Positions 7,411-15,136 of a stretch of DNA of 29,313 nt are shown here, one piece after another. The position numbers were made by a program, and so were the translations under genes. The DNA is from JAAYEA01 sp012689325 (lineage in GTDB: Bacteria > Chloroflexota > Anaerolineae > JAAYEA01): NCBI GenBank assembly GCA_036841525.1, contig DAITVZ010000067.1:1-29313 (forward strand). The letters are read 5' to 3'. Under the pieces are notes generated by a model that did not search any database, was not told the origin of the DNA, and saw only the letters and a list, made by a program, of their open reading frames with translations. Every line of letters starts with the position of its first letter. Position 1 is the stretch's first letter.

Positions 7411-7914
7411 TCAAGCCTGCGAGATGGTAGCGGCCTCCTCGTCGAACTGCTCGATGATCTCCTCGCTGAGCTCCTGGACCCGCTCCAGCTTTTCGTCGAT
7501 CCAGCGCTCGAAGCGGAGCCACTGCTCGGTGTGGCCCAGGGTGGCCTGGTGCTTTTCCTCCAGCTCGGTGCGCTGGTTTTCCAAGAGGGCCACAAAGGTC
7601 TCGCCCATCTCTTGCAGCGAGTCACTGCACTCGTCGGCGTATTCGCCGAGGCGCTCGCGGATCTCTTCCATGTCCTCCCAATCGGCGCCGCCGGTCACCC
7701 GCTCCAATAGCTTGGCGCGGCGGGTGGTGAGGGTGGCGAGGAATTTCTGCGCCTGGCGCAGGATCCGCTCGCCGTTCTGGAGCCCGCGCTCCTGGAACAG
7801 CCGGGCGAGGGGGGTGGTCTCCCCCAGCGACTGGCTGATCTCCTCGTTCAGTGCCTCTTCGCCAAACAGGTCGGCGACGCGGCGATAGAGTGTGCTGAAC
7901 CCAGCGGTGGGCAT
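7411..7914 (-). CDS. Helical coiled-coil protein of unknown function
   Basis: The start at 7914 is chosen because AGGAGG precedes it at ideal spacing; the product is 167 aa. It is soluble, rich in Glu, Arg, Leu and Gln, and nearly all helical, with heptad-like patterns in about residues 50-70 and 85-160. The C-terminus is strongly acidic. It has no cysteine pair, TM segment or signal peptide and no family is recognised. It is the first gene of the five-gene operon that includes the HAD hydrolase and the TlpA-like protein, 21 nt upstream of the HAD gene. Confidence 0.8.
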   Translation of the reverse strand: MPTAGFSTLYRRVADLFGEEALNEEISQSLGETTPLARLFQERGLQNGERILRQAQKFLATLTTRRAKLLERVTGGADWEDMEEIRERLGEYADECSDSLQEMGETFVALLENQRTELEEKHQATLGHTEQWLRFERWIDEKLERVQELSEEIIEQFDEEAATISQA

Positions 7915-7974
7915 GATCGGGCCTCCTGAGCATAGATGATGGCTGCCCTCCTTGCTCCGGCAGGGCACGTCCCT

Positions 7975-8003
7975 ATATTAACACCACCTGTGCGCCCCGT
8001 CAA
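7975..8003 (-). promoter_or_regulatory. Strong sigma70-type promoter of the redox operon
   Basis: Minus-strand TTGACG (8003-7998) and TAATAT (7980-7975) are separated by exactly 17 nt, matching 5/6 and 5/6 of the consensus. The predicted start of transcription is near 7968, about 50 nt before the ATG at 7914. It is AT-rich compared with its surroundings. Confidence 0.82.
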
Positions 8004-8042
8004 GTAGAACATCAGTTCTTCACAGCGAGGCCGCGCGGCCAA

Positions 8043-8076
8043 CAAAAAACCGGGGCGCCTGTGTTGGCGCCCCGGT
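8043..8076 (-). terminator. Rho-independent terminator after the BNR-repeat gene
   Basis: Arms 8049-8059 and 8066-8076 form a perfect 11-bp GC-rich stem with a 6-nt loop. On the minus strand the stem is followed directly by TTTTTTGTT (8050-8041 region). It lies 18 bp after the stop of the gene at 8094-8780 and separates it from the redox operon promoter. Confidence 0.92.
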
Positions 8077-8093
8077 TCATGGGATATCTCGTG

Positions 8094-8780
8094 TTAAGGC
8101 CGGCGGTAGGCCAGCGGGGTGTCGCTTCCCTCCACCTGGGCATAGACCAGGCCGAGGTCGGCCGCGTCGGGCTGCAGGGCGATGACCGACGCGCTGGCGG
8201 CGGGGCCCGCGCACTGGGCCCAGGTGGCGCCGCCATCGGCCGTGGCGTAGACACCCCAGGGCGTCAGCCGGGCGTCGCTGGTGCCCAGCCAGTAGCCGAT
8301 GGCCGCGTACACCGTGCCATCCTCCGCGGCGGCGAGCGCGGTAACGCTGGCGGTGGGCATGGGCAGCCCCATCTGGTCCGTCAGCGCGGCCCAGGTCGCA
8401 CCGCCGTCGTCGCTGCGGAACAGGCCCGCCGACTCGGTGCCCAGGTACAGGACCTCGCCCTGAGCGAGGATCGTCGTGGCGCGGCTGAGGGTCTGGGCCG
8501 GCAGGGCCAGCCACTCCGCGCCGTCGGCGCTGCGGAGCGCCTGCCCGTCCGGGCTGACGGCATAGTGGGCCGGCTGCGCCTCGACCGCGGGCGCCTCAGG
8601 GGCGAGCCACCGGGTGATCGTCCCCCATTCGGTGATCAATGCGGCGGCGGCGACGAGGACCAGCGCGGCCAGCGCGGCAACTAGCAGCCACTGGCGCAGG
8701 TGCCGCCCCCACGGCTCGGGGCGCCCGGCGCGGGACTCGGGATATCCGGCAATGGAATCGGTGTTGACGAGATTGAGCAT
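8094..8780 (-). CDS. Membrane-anchored BNR/Asp-box repeat protein
   Basis: The ATG at 8780 has TAGGAGGTG upstream and gives 228 aa. One TM helix (about 30-52) follows a short polar N-terminus, so the rest is probably outside the membrane. Two clear Asp-box motifs, RSDDGGATWAAL and ATADGGATWAQC, and the pattern VLYLGTESAGLFRS are typical of sialidase/YCF48-type beta-propeller blades. Only about three blades are present, fewer than a complete six- to eight-bladed propeller, so it may oligomerise or be a short remnant. It is monocistronic, with its own terminator. Function unknown; binding or stability factor is as likely as an enzyme. Confidence 0.82.
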   Translation of the reverse strand: MLNLVNTDSIAGYPESRAGRPEPWGRHLRQWLLVAALAALVLVAAAALITEWGTITRWLAPEAPAVEAQPAHYAVSPDGQALRSADGAEWLALPAQTLSRATTILAQGEVLYLGTESAGLFRSDDGGATWAALTDQMGLPMPTASVTALAAAEDGTVYAAIGYWLGTSDARLTPWGVYATADGGATWAQCAGPAASASVIALQPDAADLGLVYAQVEGSDTPLAYRRP

Positions 8781-9142
8781 GGTGCACCTCCTATATGAAG
8801 CGGCGGTTCTTGATTTCCGCCGCCCATGATAACGCTTGCCGAGCGCCTTGTCGTCGGGCAAATAGCTTGATCGCGCTCAACATAAGGACGGTTCCTGGGC
8901 GCTGACGGTTCCACGCCCCGTCTAGATCCTTTGATTGAGCTGGTGGGCCCTTTGTTGGGTATCGCGGGCATCGAGCGCGCCTTCGTATTTCGGTCCCCGC
9001 GCGCGCCCGGCCCAGCGAATCCGGCGCGCGGAGCGATCCGGTCCTCGAAAAACATTGACTTGCCGCGCATTGGTGCATGCCCCATCAGTGGGGGAGGGGC
9101 CTCGGTCTGCCACCAGAACTCGCAAAGAGGAGGAGATTCGTG
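8781..9142. other. Divergent intergenic region
   Basis: This 362-bp spacer separates the minus-strand BNR gene from the plus-strand subtilase. An interrupted inverted repeat CGGCGG/CCGCCG (8801-8806, 8817-8822) lies close to the BNR start. CCGCGCGC/GCGCGCGG (8997-9004, 9024-9031) can form a hairpin. A TTGACT at about 9055 lacks a convincing -10. No gene with a ribosome site is seen. Confidence 0.5.
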
Positions 9143-11185
9143 ATGAGCGGCAAACGGGTAGGGCGCGGTCAGGCGTGGCTGGTTCTGTTGGTGCTCCTAG
9201 GCCTGTTGGGCGTGAGCGGCGGGGCCGCGATGGCGGAAACCCCGACCATCCACGGCGCCCCGGCGGGCGCGCAACGGGTGATGGTCGAGTTCAAGCCGGG
9301 CCGGGCGGCGGGCGTGCGCGCGGCGCTGGAGCGGGCCGGCGGCGCGGTCCACTACCAGTTCGATGACCTGAACACCATCGCGGTGACCCTGCCGGAGGCG
9401 GCGCTGTCCGGGATCGCCCGGAACCCCAACGTCCTCTCGGTGACCGAGGACGTGAAGCGCTACCCCATGGGACAGGCAACGCCCTGGGGCATCACGGCGG
9501 TCCAGGCTCCCGAGGCGTGGGGCGCTGGCGTCACGGGCGCGGGCGTGAAGGTGTGCGTCATCGACTCGGGCGTTTACAGGGGTCATGCGGACATCCCCGC
9601 CGCCAACTTGGCCGGCGGCTACCCGACCGGCTGGGACACCGACACGTGCGGCCACGGCACCCACGTCTCCGGCACCATCCTCGCCGCGAACAATGACATA
9701 GGCGTGGTGGGCGTCAGCCCGGCCGTGTCGCTCTACATGGTCAAGGTCTTTGATGGCCCCGACTGCGGCTGGGCCTACAGCTCGACCCTGGTGGACGCCA
9801 CCAACCGGTGCGTCGCCGCGGAGGCCAAGATCATTAGCATGAGCCTGGGCGGCAGCAAATCGTCCCGCACGGAAAAGACCCAGTTCGCCAACCTCTACAG
9901 CCAGGGCTTCCTCTCCATCGCGGCGGCGGGCAATGAGGGCACCTCGGCCTACAGCTATCCCGCCTCCTATGACTCGGTGGTCTCGGTGGCGGCGATCGAT
10001 AGCAACAATGCCGTGGCCGACTTTTCCCAGTACAACAGCCAGGTGGAGCTGGCCGCGCCGGGCGTGGGCGTGCTGAGCACCGTGCCCTTCATCTCCACGA
10101 ACACCCTGACCGTGGACGGCGCGACCTACACCGGCAGCCAGATCGAGTACGCCGCCCATGGCACGGCCAGCGGCGACCTGGTGAATGGCGGCCTCTGCAC
10201 TGCTGCCGGCGCTTGGAGCGGCAAGGTGGTGCTCTGCGAGCGTGGCGACATCAGCTTTTACGACAAGGTGATGAACGTCCAGAACAGCGGCGGCGCGGCG
10301 GCGGTGATCTATAACAACGTCCCGGGCGGCTTTTTGGGCACCCTGGGCGAGGGCTACAGCTCGACCATCCCCGCCATCAGCCTGAGCCAGGAGGACGGGC
10401 AGTACCTGGTGGCCAACAAGCTGGGCCAGTCCGGCACGGTGGTGAGCACCCCGCCGACGGTGGGCAGCGGCTACGAGGCCTGGGACGGCACCTCCATGGC
10501 CACGCCGCACGTCTCGGCGGTGGCGGCGCTGCTCTGGAGCTCGAACTCGAGCCTCACCAACGCCGAGATCCGCTCGGCCATGGCCGCGACGGCGAAGGAC
10601 CTGGGGGCGGCCGGCCGCGACGTCTATTACGGTTATGGGCTGGTGCAGGCCAAGGCCGCGCTGGATTCCCTGGGCGGCGTGGCGCCCAACCAGCCGCCGA
10701 CGGCGGGCTTTACCTTCACCACCGCCGACCTCACGGCCACCTTTGCCGACACGAGCACGGACTCGGACGGTTCCGTCGTGGCCTGGAGCTGGGATTTCGG
10801 CGACGGCGGTACCTCCACCGCGCAGAACCCGACACATACCTATGAGGCCGCGAGGACCTACACCGTCAGCCTGACCGTGACTGATGACGACGGCGCGACG
10901 GGCTCCATCAGCAAGCCGGTCACCGTCACCAGCGGCGGGACGACTGGGATCACCCTGAGCGTGACCACCCGCAAGGCCGGCGCGAACAAGTTCGCCGACC
11001 TGGTCTGGAGCGGCGCCACCTCGGCCAACGTGGACGTGTATCGGACGAACACCAAGGTGATCACCACCCCCAACGACGGCGCCTATAGTGACAAGGTTGC
11101 CAAGACCACGACCATGGCCACCTACAAGGTCTGCGAGGAGGGCAGCACGACCGTCTGCTCCAATGAGGTGACGGTGACCTGGTAG
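9143..11185 (+). CDS. Secreted subtilisin-like serine protease (S8) with PA insert and PKD domain
   Basis: The ATG at 9143 follows GAGGAGGAG and gives 680 aa. A signal peptide ends at about AMA-ETP (residue 31). Residues 38-112 look like an I9 propeptide inhibitor (QRVMVEFKPG, NPNVLSVTED). The S8 triad is visible: Asp141 in VIDSGVYRG, His171 in GHGTHVSGT and Ser451 in DGTSMATPHVSA, with the oxyanion Asn in AAAGNEG. A protease-associated (PA) domain is inserted at about 336-430 (GKVVLCERG, GAAAVIYNN). A PKD domain (about 514-600, SWDFGDGGTS) and a beta-sandwich of about 75 residues complete the protein. It is expected to be an exported protease, perhaps cell-surface associated, that feeds on protein or processes exported proteins. 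It is single-gene, with a terminator downstream. Confidence 0.96.
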   Translation: MSGKRVGRGQAWLVLLVLLGLLGVSGGAAMAETPTIHGAPAGAQRVMVEFKPGRAAGVRAALERAGGAVHYQFDDLNTIAVTLPEAALSGIARNPNVLSVTEDVKRYPMGQATPWGITAVQAPEAWGAGVTGAGVKVCVIDSGVYRGHADIPAANLAGGYPTGWDTDTCGHGTHVSGTILAANNDIGVVGVSPAVSLYMVKVFDGPDCGWAYSSTLVDATNRCVAAEAKIISMSLGGSKSSRTEKTQFANLYSQGFLSIAAAGNEGTSAYSYPASYDSVVSVAAIDSNNAVADFSQYNSQVELAAPGVGVLSTVPFISTNTLTVDGATYTGSQIEYAAHGTASGDLVNGGLCTAAGAWSGKVVLCERGDISFYDKVMNVQNSGGAAAVIYNNVPGGFLGTLGEGYSSTIPAISLSQEDGQYLVANKLGQSGTVVSTPPTVGSGYEAWDGTSMATPHVSAVAALLWSSNSSLTNAEIRSAMAATAKDLGAAGRDVYYGYGLVQAKAALDSLGGVAPNQPPTAGFTFTTADLTATFADTSTDSDGSVVAWSWDFGDGGTSTAQNPTHTYEAARTYTVSLTVTDDDGATGSISKPVTVTSGGTTGITLSVTTRKAGANKFADLVWSGATSANVDVYRTNTKVITTPNDGAYSDKVAKTTTMATYKVCEEGSTTVCSNEVTVTW

Positions 11186-11229
11186 GGCCGGGCAGGCTGT
11201 ACTGACATTCACATCGTTTGTTCGCCAGA

Positions 11230-11256
11230 GGCGAGGCCCTCCATCGGGGCCTCGCC
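11230..11256 (+). terminator. Terminator hairpin after the subtilase gene
   Basis: Arms 11230-11239 and 11247-11256 (GGCGAGGCCC and its complement) form a perfect 10-bp stem with a 7-nt loop, 44 bp after the stop. Only a short T-rich tail (TTGCGCTTT) follows, so termination is likely but not canonical. Confidence 0.72.
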
Positions 11257-11280
11257 TTGCGCTTTCGGGCGGGCGGCGGT

Positions 11281-11309
11281 TTGCGGGATCGCGCCGAGTG
11301 TTGTACCAT
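11281..11309 (+). promoter_or_regulatory. Sigma70-like promoter for the SAF oxidoreductase gene
   Basis: TTGCGG (11281-11286) and TACCAT (11304-11309) are separated by 17 nt and lie about 55 nt before the ATG at 11363, directly after the subtilase terminator. Both hexamers are moderate matches. Confidence 0.5.
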
Positions 11310-11362
11310 CTGGCCTGGATGCGGCCCATCCGCGCCCAGGCCTGATTTCCCGGGAGGTTAGC

Positions 11363-12736
11363 ATGATCTATACCCAGCTCTTCGACCGTTACGCGCCCGG
11401 CAAGGTCGTTCGCGCCGGCATCATCGGCACCGGCCACTATGCCACCGCCATCGTCACCCAGTCGTTTTCCATCCCGCGGCTGGAGGTTCCCGTCGTCGCT
11501 GACCTGGACCCCGCCACCGCCGCCAAGGCCTTCGAGCGCGCCGGTGTCCCCGCTGAGGATATCGTCATCTGCGAAAGCCGCGCCGCCGCCCTCCAGGCCC
11601 TGGAACAGGGCAAGCGGGTCGTGCTGCGGGACGCGCTCTTGATGATGGACTTGCCCATCGATGCCGTGGTCCATGCCACCGCCAGCGCCGCCGCCGACGC
11701 CGTCCATGCCTCGGAGGCGATCCGGCACGGCAAGCACGTGATCATGGTGGGCAAGGAGTGCTGCGTCACCATCGGGCCGATGCTCAAGCGCCTCGCCGAC
11801 CAGGCGGGAGTGGTCTATACCAACGTGGATGGCGACCAGCCGGGGCTGCTGATGGGCCTGGTGGGCTGGGCGCGCGAGCTGGGGCTGGAGGTCCTCTGCG
11901 GCATCAAGTTCCGGGACACCAACCTGACCTACGACGGTGGGGCGCTCTGGAAGGGGAGCAAGCCGTTCCCCCTGCCGCAGGACCAGCTCGGTCACTTTGC
12001 CCCCATCCGGCCCGGCCAGGCCCGCGAGATGGTCGAAGGGCGCCAGGGGGCGCTGGGCCAATTTGGCGAGATCGGGCACTTTGACTATGAGGAGCTGACC
12101 ATCGCGGCCAACGCCACGGGGCTGGCGCCGGATGCTGACCGGCTTCATCGGCCCGCGCTCCGCACCACCGAGATCCCCGAAGTCCTCTCTCCCGTGGAGG
12201 AGGGCGGCATCCTCGGCCGTCGCGGCGTGATCGAGATGGTGACCAACCTGCGGCACGCCGATGAGGCCGATGGCGGCGGCGGCGTCGCTGTTGTGGTCAC
12301 CGCGGCCACCGAGTACTCGCGCTATATCCTGGCCACCAAGGGCTGCATCAGCAACAGCCGAGGCACCACGGCCCTGATCTACCGCCCCTATCACCTCTGC
12401 GGCGTGGAGACGCCCATGTCCATCCTCTGCGCGGGGCTGCTGGGGCTGCCCACCGGCACCATCGATTACCAGCCTCGTTTCGACGTGATCGCCGAGGTGG
12501 TGCGGGGGAAAAAGGCGGGCGAGTCGCTCGAATATGAGGATGTCCGGACCTATATTCGCCCCGCCGGGGCGGTGGACGACGGCGCGCCCCTCAGCCTGCA
12601 CCTGGCGCTGTGGACCAAGTTGGCGGTGGACGTCGCGCCGGGGACGATCATCACCCGCGCGCACGTGGCGCCGGCGGCGGACTCGGTGCTCTGGAAGCTC
12701 CGCCGCGAGCAGGATCGGCTCCTGCTGCACAAATAG
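11363..12736 (+). CDS. NAD(P)-dependent oxidoreductase, homoserine-dehydrogenase-like, with C-terminal SAF domain
   Basis: The 457-aa protein begins with a Rossmann motif GIIGTGHYA (about 19-27). The middle contains IDAVVHATAS, GKHVIMVGKE and YTNVDGDQPG, which recur in the family of NAD(P)H-dependent oxidoreductases related to homoserine dehydrogenase. The end (about 400-457, KLAVDVAPGTIITRAHVAPA) is a SAF domain as in sugar-acid dehydratases and sialic acid synthases. The combination is seen in oxidoreductases of sugar-acid or polyol catabolism; the exact reaction is not known to me. GGGAGG lies at good distance before the ATG. It is apparently monocistronic and stands between protease and toxin-antitoxin genes. 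It adds a third Rossmann sugar-type oxidoreductase to the window. Confidence 0.88.
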   Translation: MIYTQLFDRYAPGKVVRAGIIGTGHYATAIVTQSFSIPRLEVPVVADLDPATAAKAFERAGVPAEDIVICESRAAALQALEQGKRVVLRDALLMMDLPIDAVVHATASAAADAVHASEAIRHGKHVIMVGKECCVTIGPMLKRLADQAGVVYTNVDGDQPGLLMGLVGWARELGLEVLCGIKFRDTNLTYDGGALWKGSKPFPLPQDQLGHFAPIRPGQAREMVEGRQGALGQFGEIGHFDYEELTIAANATGLAPDADRLHRPALRTTEIPEVLSPVEEGGILGRRGVIEMVTNLRHADEADGGGGVAVVVTAATEYSRYILATKGCISNSRGTTALIYRPYHLCGVETPMSILCAGLLGLPTGTIDYQPRFDVIAEVVRGKKAGESLEYEDVRTYIRPAGAVDDGAPLSLHLALWTKLAVDVAPGTIITRAHVAPAADSVLWKLRREQDRLLLHK

Positions 12737-12751
12737 GGCCAGCGCGCCGCA

Positions 12752-12781
12752 CTGGCAGGACAGGCCAAACCGTGCTATACT
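12752..12781 (+). promoter_or_regulatory. Promoter of the hicBA pair
   Basis: CTGGCA (12752-12757) and TATACT (12776-12781) are separated by 18 nt. The -10 matches 5/6 and the ATG of hicB is 28 nt downstream. HicB proteins commonly repress their own promoter, so this is the expected autoregulated site; no clear operator palindrome is seen. Confidence 0.6.
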
Positions 12782-12808
12782 GGGAGCAGGATCGCAAGAA
12801 GGGGGTCG

Positions 12809-13111
12809 ATGCGCATGAAGTTCATCCTCCTGGCCTGTACCGCACATCGCGAGGGGGAATACTATGTCGCGCGGTGCAAAGAGCTGGGCACCTCGAGCTT
12901 TGGTGATACGCCAGAGGAGGCCTTCCGCAACCTTGATGAGGCGACGCTGCTGTTCCTGAACACGCTGGAAGATCTGGGTGAGTGCGAAAAGCTGCTGGCG
13001 GAAAAGGACGTCAGGGTATACGACTGGCGCGATGGCGCCGTGGTGAGCAAACGGGTCGAGTGTGAGCCGGGGGCTCTAGGCCAGACCATGCTCGTTCCCG
13101 TGGCGGCATGA
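12809..13111 (+). CDS. hicB: HicB-family antitoxin
   Basis: The 100-aa protein has the HicB partial RNase-H-like fold signature: a basic start MRMKFILLA, then EGEYYVARCKELGTSSFGDTP and EEAFRNLDEATLLFL, matching the usual pattern of HicB antitoxins. It would bind and neutralise the HicA toxin encoded immediately downstream with a 4-bp ATGA overlap. No C-terminal helix-turn-helix or ribbon-helix-helix domain is obvious, so DNA binding is uncertain. AAGGGGG precedes the ATG at 12809; an ATG two codons later is also possible. The order antitoxin-first is the reverse of the E. coli hicAB operon. Confidence 0.88.
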   Translation: MRMKFILLACTAHREGEYYVARCKELGTSSFGDTPEEAFRNLDEATLLFLNTLEDLGECEKLLAEKDVRVYDWRDGAVVSKRVECEPGALGQTMLVPVAA

Positions 13112-13362
13112 TCAGGCAGCGGCTCTTCTCCAGTCGCGAGATCATCCGGGCGCCCGAGCGAGCGGGCTTTGCCCATGCGCGTTCCGCGGGCAGCCATGCT
13201 TCCTATACGCGCCCCAAGCCCGACGGCAGCGGCCACCATGTGGTTGTCGTGCCGTTGGACAAACCCGAGGTGCCCAGGGGCACTTTTGAGAGCATCCTGG
13301 AACAGGCGCATTTGAGCTATGACGAGTTTCTAGCTCTGGCTCGGGTAAAGCGCCAAGGCTAG
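13108..13362 (+). CDS. hicA: HicA-family mRNA interferase toxin
   Basis: The 84-aa protein shows the HicA/YcfA pattern with a dsRNA-binding-like fold: SREIIRAPERAGF, then SAGSHASYTRP with the catalytic His30, HHVVVVPLDKPEVPRGTF and SILEQAHLSYDEF. HicA toxins cleave mRNA during growth arrest. The gene overlaps hicB by ATGA and is followed by hairpins and a strong terminator. All family landmarks are present, so the toxin is probably active. Confidence 0.92.
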   Translation: MIRQRLFSSREIIRAPERAGFAHARSAGSHASYTRPKPDGSGHHVVVVPLDKPEVPRGTFESILEQAHLSYDEFLALARVKRQG

Positions 13363-13371
13363 CGGCGTGCT

Positions 13372-13476
13372 GGCCAGGGACCAGAGATCCCTGGCTGAAC
13401 ACGCAAGTCCCCGGCGGCATGGAATGCCGTTGGGACTTGCCAGGACGCCATTCCATGGCGCTGAGCTGCGGAATGG
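13372..13476. repeat. Cluster of nested palindromes after hicA
   Basis: Three adjacent inverted repeats lie in 105 bp. GCCAGGGA/TCCCTGGC (13373-13380, 13388-13395) is the first. GCAAGTCCC/GGGACTTGC (13403-13411, 13432-13440) encloses CGGCA/TGCCG (13415-13419, 13425-13429) and forms a long cruciform. CGCCA/TGGCG (13446-13450, 13456-13460) lies within a CCATTCC/GGAATGG pair (13448-13454, 13470-13476). GGAATG-type motifs recur. It looks like degenerate REP-type sequence. Confidence 0.6.
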
Positions 13477-13497
13477 AATTCGGCGGCCTAACACACA

Positions 13498-13526
13498 ACG
13501 GGCCAGGCATCATCTGCCTGGCCCGT
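13498..13526 (+). terminator. Strong hairpin terminator of hicBA
   Basis: Arms 13498-13509 and 13515-13526 (ACGGGCCAGGCA and its complement) make a perfect 12-bp stem with a 5-nt loop, followed by TTCGCTATTCGGTTG. Tails on both strands are only moderately T-rich; it may work in both directions between convergent hicA and the PA14 gene. Confidence 0.72.
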
Positions 13527-13558
13527 TTCGCTATTCGGTTGTCTCGCGCCCCGATCAA

Positions 13559-13627
13559 GGGACACGGATTCCACAGATCGCACGGCTCAGGAATCTGATC
13601 TCGTGAATCTGTGTTGATCTGCGTCCC
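13559..13627. repeat. Dispersed CACGGATT-type intergenic repeat, copy 1
   Basis: The sequence starts GGGACACGGATTCCACAGAT and ends with the imperfect inverse GATCTGCGTCCC. It belongs to a class of short intergenic repeats made of degenerate CACGGATT/AATCCGTG units seen in many environmental genomes. Related copies lie at 25250-25320 and 29241-29258. Confidence 0.6.
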
Positions 13628-13635
13628 ATTCTGTC

Positions 13636-14949
13636 TTACCGAGGCGACCACTTGGCCGCGTCGAAGGCGATCAGCCGGCTCAGGTAGGGCTCGCTCGTCA
13701 CGTCGTTGAGCGACAGGTAATCCTGGGCGTTGCCGCGGAAGTAATACGTCCCCAGCGACACCCAGCGCCCGCCGTTGATCGACTGGTTCACCACGCGCAG
13801 GGTAAAGCCGTGATAGTGCGAGATCCAGTACAGCGCGTTGCCGGTGGTCGAGTAGGTGTTCGGGACATAGACGTACACCTCGTACCAGCCCGGGTTCAGC
13901 GACGGATACCACCGCGCCCAGTTATAGTTCGGGCGCTTCCAGTCGTTGTTGCGCGTCCAGGTGATCTGGCCGTTGTACCCGCCATAGCTGATGGTGTTCC
14001 AGGAGTAGGTCGAGCCGCCCTTGACGAAACCCGAATCCTTGTCGTCCACCACCACCTCGGCCGGCGGCGGAGGCGTGACCAGCGCCCAGGAGAGCTTGGC
14101 CACCGCGCCGCCCAGCCGCTCATAGTACTCCACCTGCACCGGCACGGCCCCGCCGGTCACGGCGATGTCGGCGGTATAGGTGGTCGGCGCCTGATCGTAC
14201 CAGGCGTTGATGATGAGCTGCCCATTGACCCAGACGCGGATGCCGTCATCGGCCACGGCGGTGAAGCGATAGTTGCCCGCCGCCAGGGTCAGGTTGCGCG
14301 TCCACCGCGCGGAAAAATAGTCCGACGGGACCACGCCCCACGACGGCGACCCCTCGCCCCAGTCAAAGTTGAGCGAGGCATCGTTGCGGGTGAGGATCGG
14401 CGAGCCGCTCAGCCAGATGTTGGTGAAATACTCGCCGCGCCAGTCATAGATGACCTCGCCCACCTTTTGCCAGGCGAGCTGGATCATCGCGCCGCCGCCG
14501 TTCTCATAGAACTCGACCAGGATCGGATGGTCGCCGGCGGTCATGTAGCGGTCGGCCGAGTAGGTGGTCGGGGCCTGGTCCTTCCAGGCGTCGATCACGA
14601 GCTGGCCATCCACCCAGACGCGGACGCCGTCATCTGCGGTGGCGGTGAAGCGGTAGGTGCCCGCGCTGAACTCGACGGAGCGAGCCCAGCGGGCGGAAAA
14701 GTTGTCCACGGGGACGCTGGCATGGGGCGAGCCGGTCCCCCAGTTATAGTCCAGGTTGCCGCCCTCGGTGCGCCACATGACGGGCGGGCCCCAGAGCCCA
14801 CGGTTGTTCCAATAGGCGGCCTGCCACCCTGGCTCGGTGTAGCTGATCGAGTACTCCTGGGCCAAGGCGGGGCTGGCCAGCGTCACGAAAAAGACCGCTG
14901 CCAGCAGGATGCGCCAGCCTGCTTTGAGAGTGTTGCTACGGGTAAACAT
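13636..14949 (-). CDS. Secreted protein with two PA14 domains and a golvesin-like C-terminal domain
   Basis: The ATG at 14949 follows GGGAGG and gives 437 aa. A signal peptide ends at PALA-QEY (residue 30). Two PA14-type modules follow at about 32-165 and 166-292, each with the pattern AxYWNN or GEYFTN, DNFSARW or DYFSARW, YRFTATADDGVRVWVDG and APTTY. After a proline linker (292-297), residues 298-437 (VVDDKDSGFV, WARWYPSLNPGWYEVYVYVP, GGRWVSLGTYYF) match the golvesin/Xly carbohydrate-binding-like domain. The combination suggests a secreted or surface glycan-binding protein rather than an enzyme. The promoter is unclear; only an AT-rich TATATAAC lies at about 15026-15033 on the minus strand. 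Confidence 0.9.
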   Translation of the reverse strand: MFTRSNTLKAGWRILLAAVFFVTLASPALAQEYSISYTEPGWQAAYWNNRGLWGPPVMWRTEGGNLDYNWGTGSPHASVPVDNFSARWARSVEFSAGTYRFTATADDGVRVWVDGQLVIDAWKDQAPTTYSADRYMTAGDHPILVEFYENGGGAMIQLAWQKVGEVIYDWRGEYFTNIWLSGSPILTRNDASLNFDWGEGSPSWGVVPSDYFSARWTRNLTLAAGNYRFTAVADDGIRVWVNGQLIINAWYDQAPTTYTADIAVTGGAVPVQVEYYERLGGAVAKLSWALVTPPPPAEVVVDDKDSGFVKGGSTYSWNTISYGGYNGQITWTRNNDWKRPNYNWARWYPSLNPGWYEVYVYVPNTYSTTGNALYWISHYHGFTLRVVNQSINGGRWVSLGTYYFRGNAQDYLSLNDVTSEPYLSRLIAFDAAKWSPR

Positions 14950-15136
14950 GGTGTGCCTCCCTGCGCCCCGGTCCGTTCTGCGCGGCCGCGGAGCGCAACT
15001 GCCCCCCATCCAAATGATTATGTGTTATATACGCTCTTGGGCCCCGTTTGGTTCCTGCTTGGGTCGCTCCAAGTGCATACCCTAGTGTTAGCGCGGATAG
15101 CGCCCGCTGCCTATGATCTGCGACATGTGCCCACGC

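Noticed and set aside
9050..9085. TTGACT as -35 of a subtilase promoter
   Set aside because: No acceptable -10 hexamer lies at 15-19 nt spacing.
8931..9143. A 70-codon frame upstream of the subtilase
   Set aside because: No ribosome site, biased composition, and overlaps the real subtilase start in another frame.
9197..12847. A 1216-codon open frame on the minus strand
   Set aside because: It is the antisense of the subtilase and SAF oxidoreductase genes, both of which have clear family motifs; its His/Arg/Gly-rich translation shows no domain and results from GC-rich codon bias.
13367..13606. A 79-codon plus-strand frame after hicA
   Set aside because: It consists of palindromes and a terminator, with no ribosome site.
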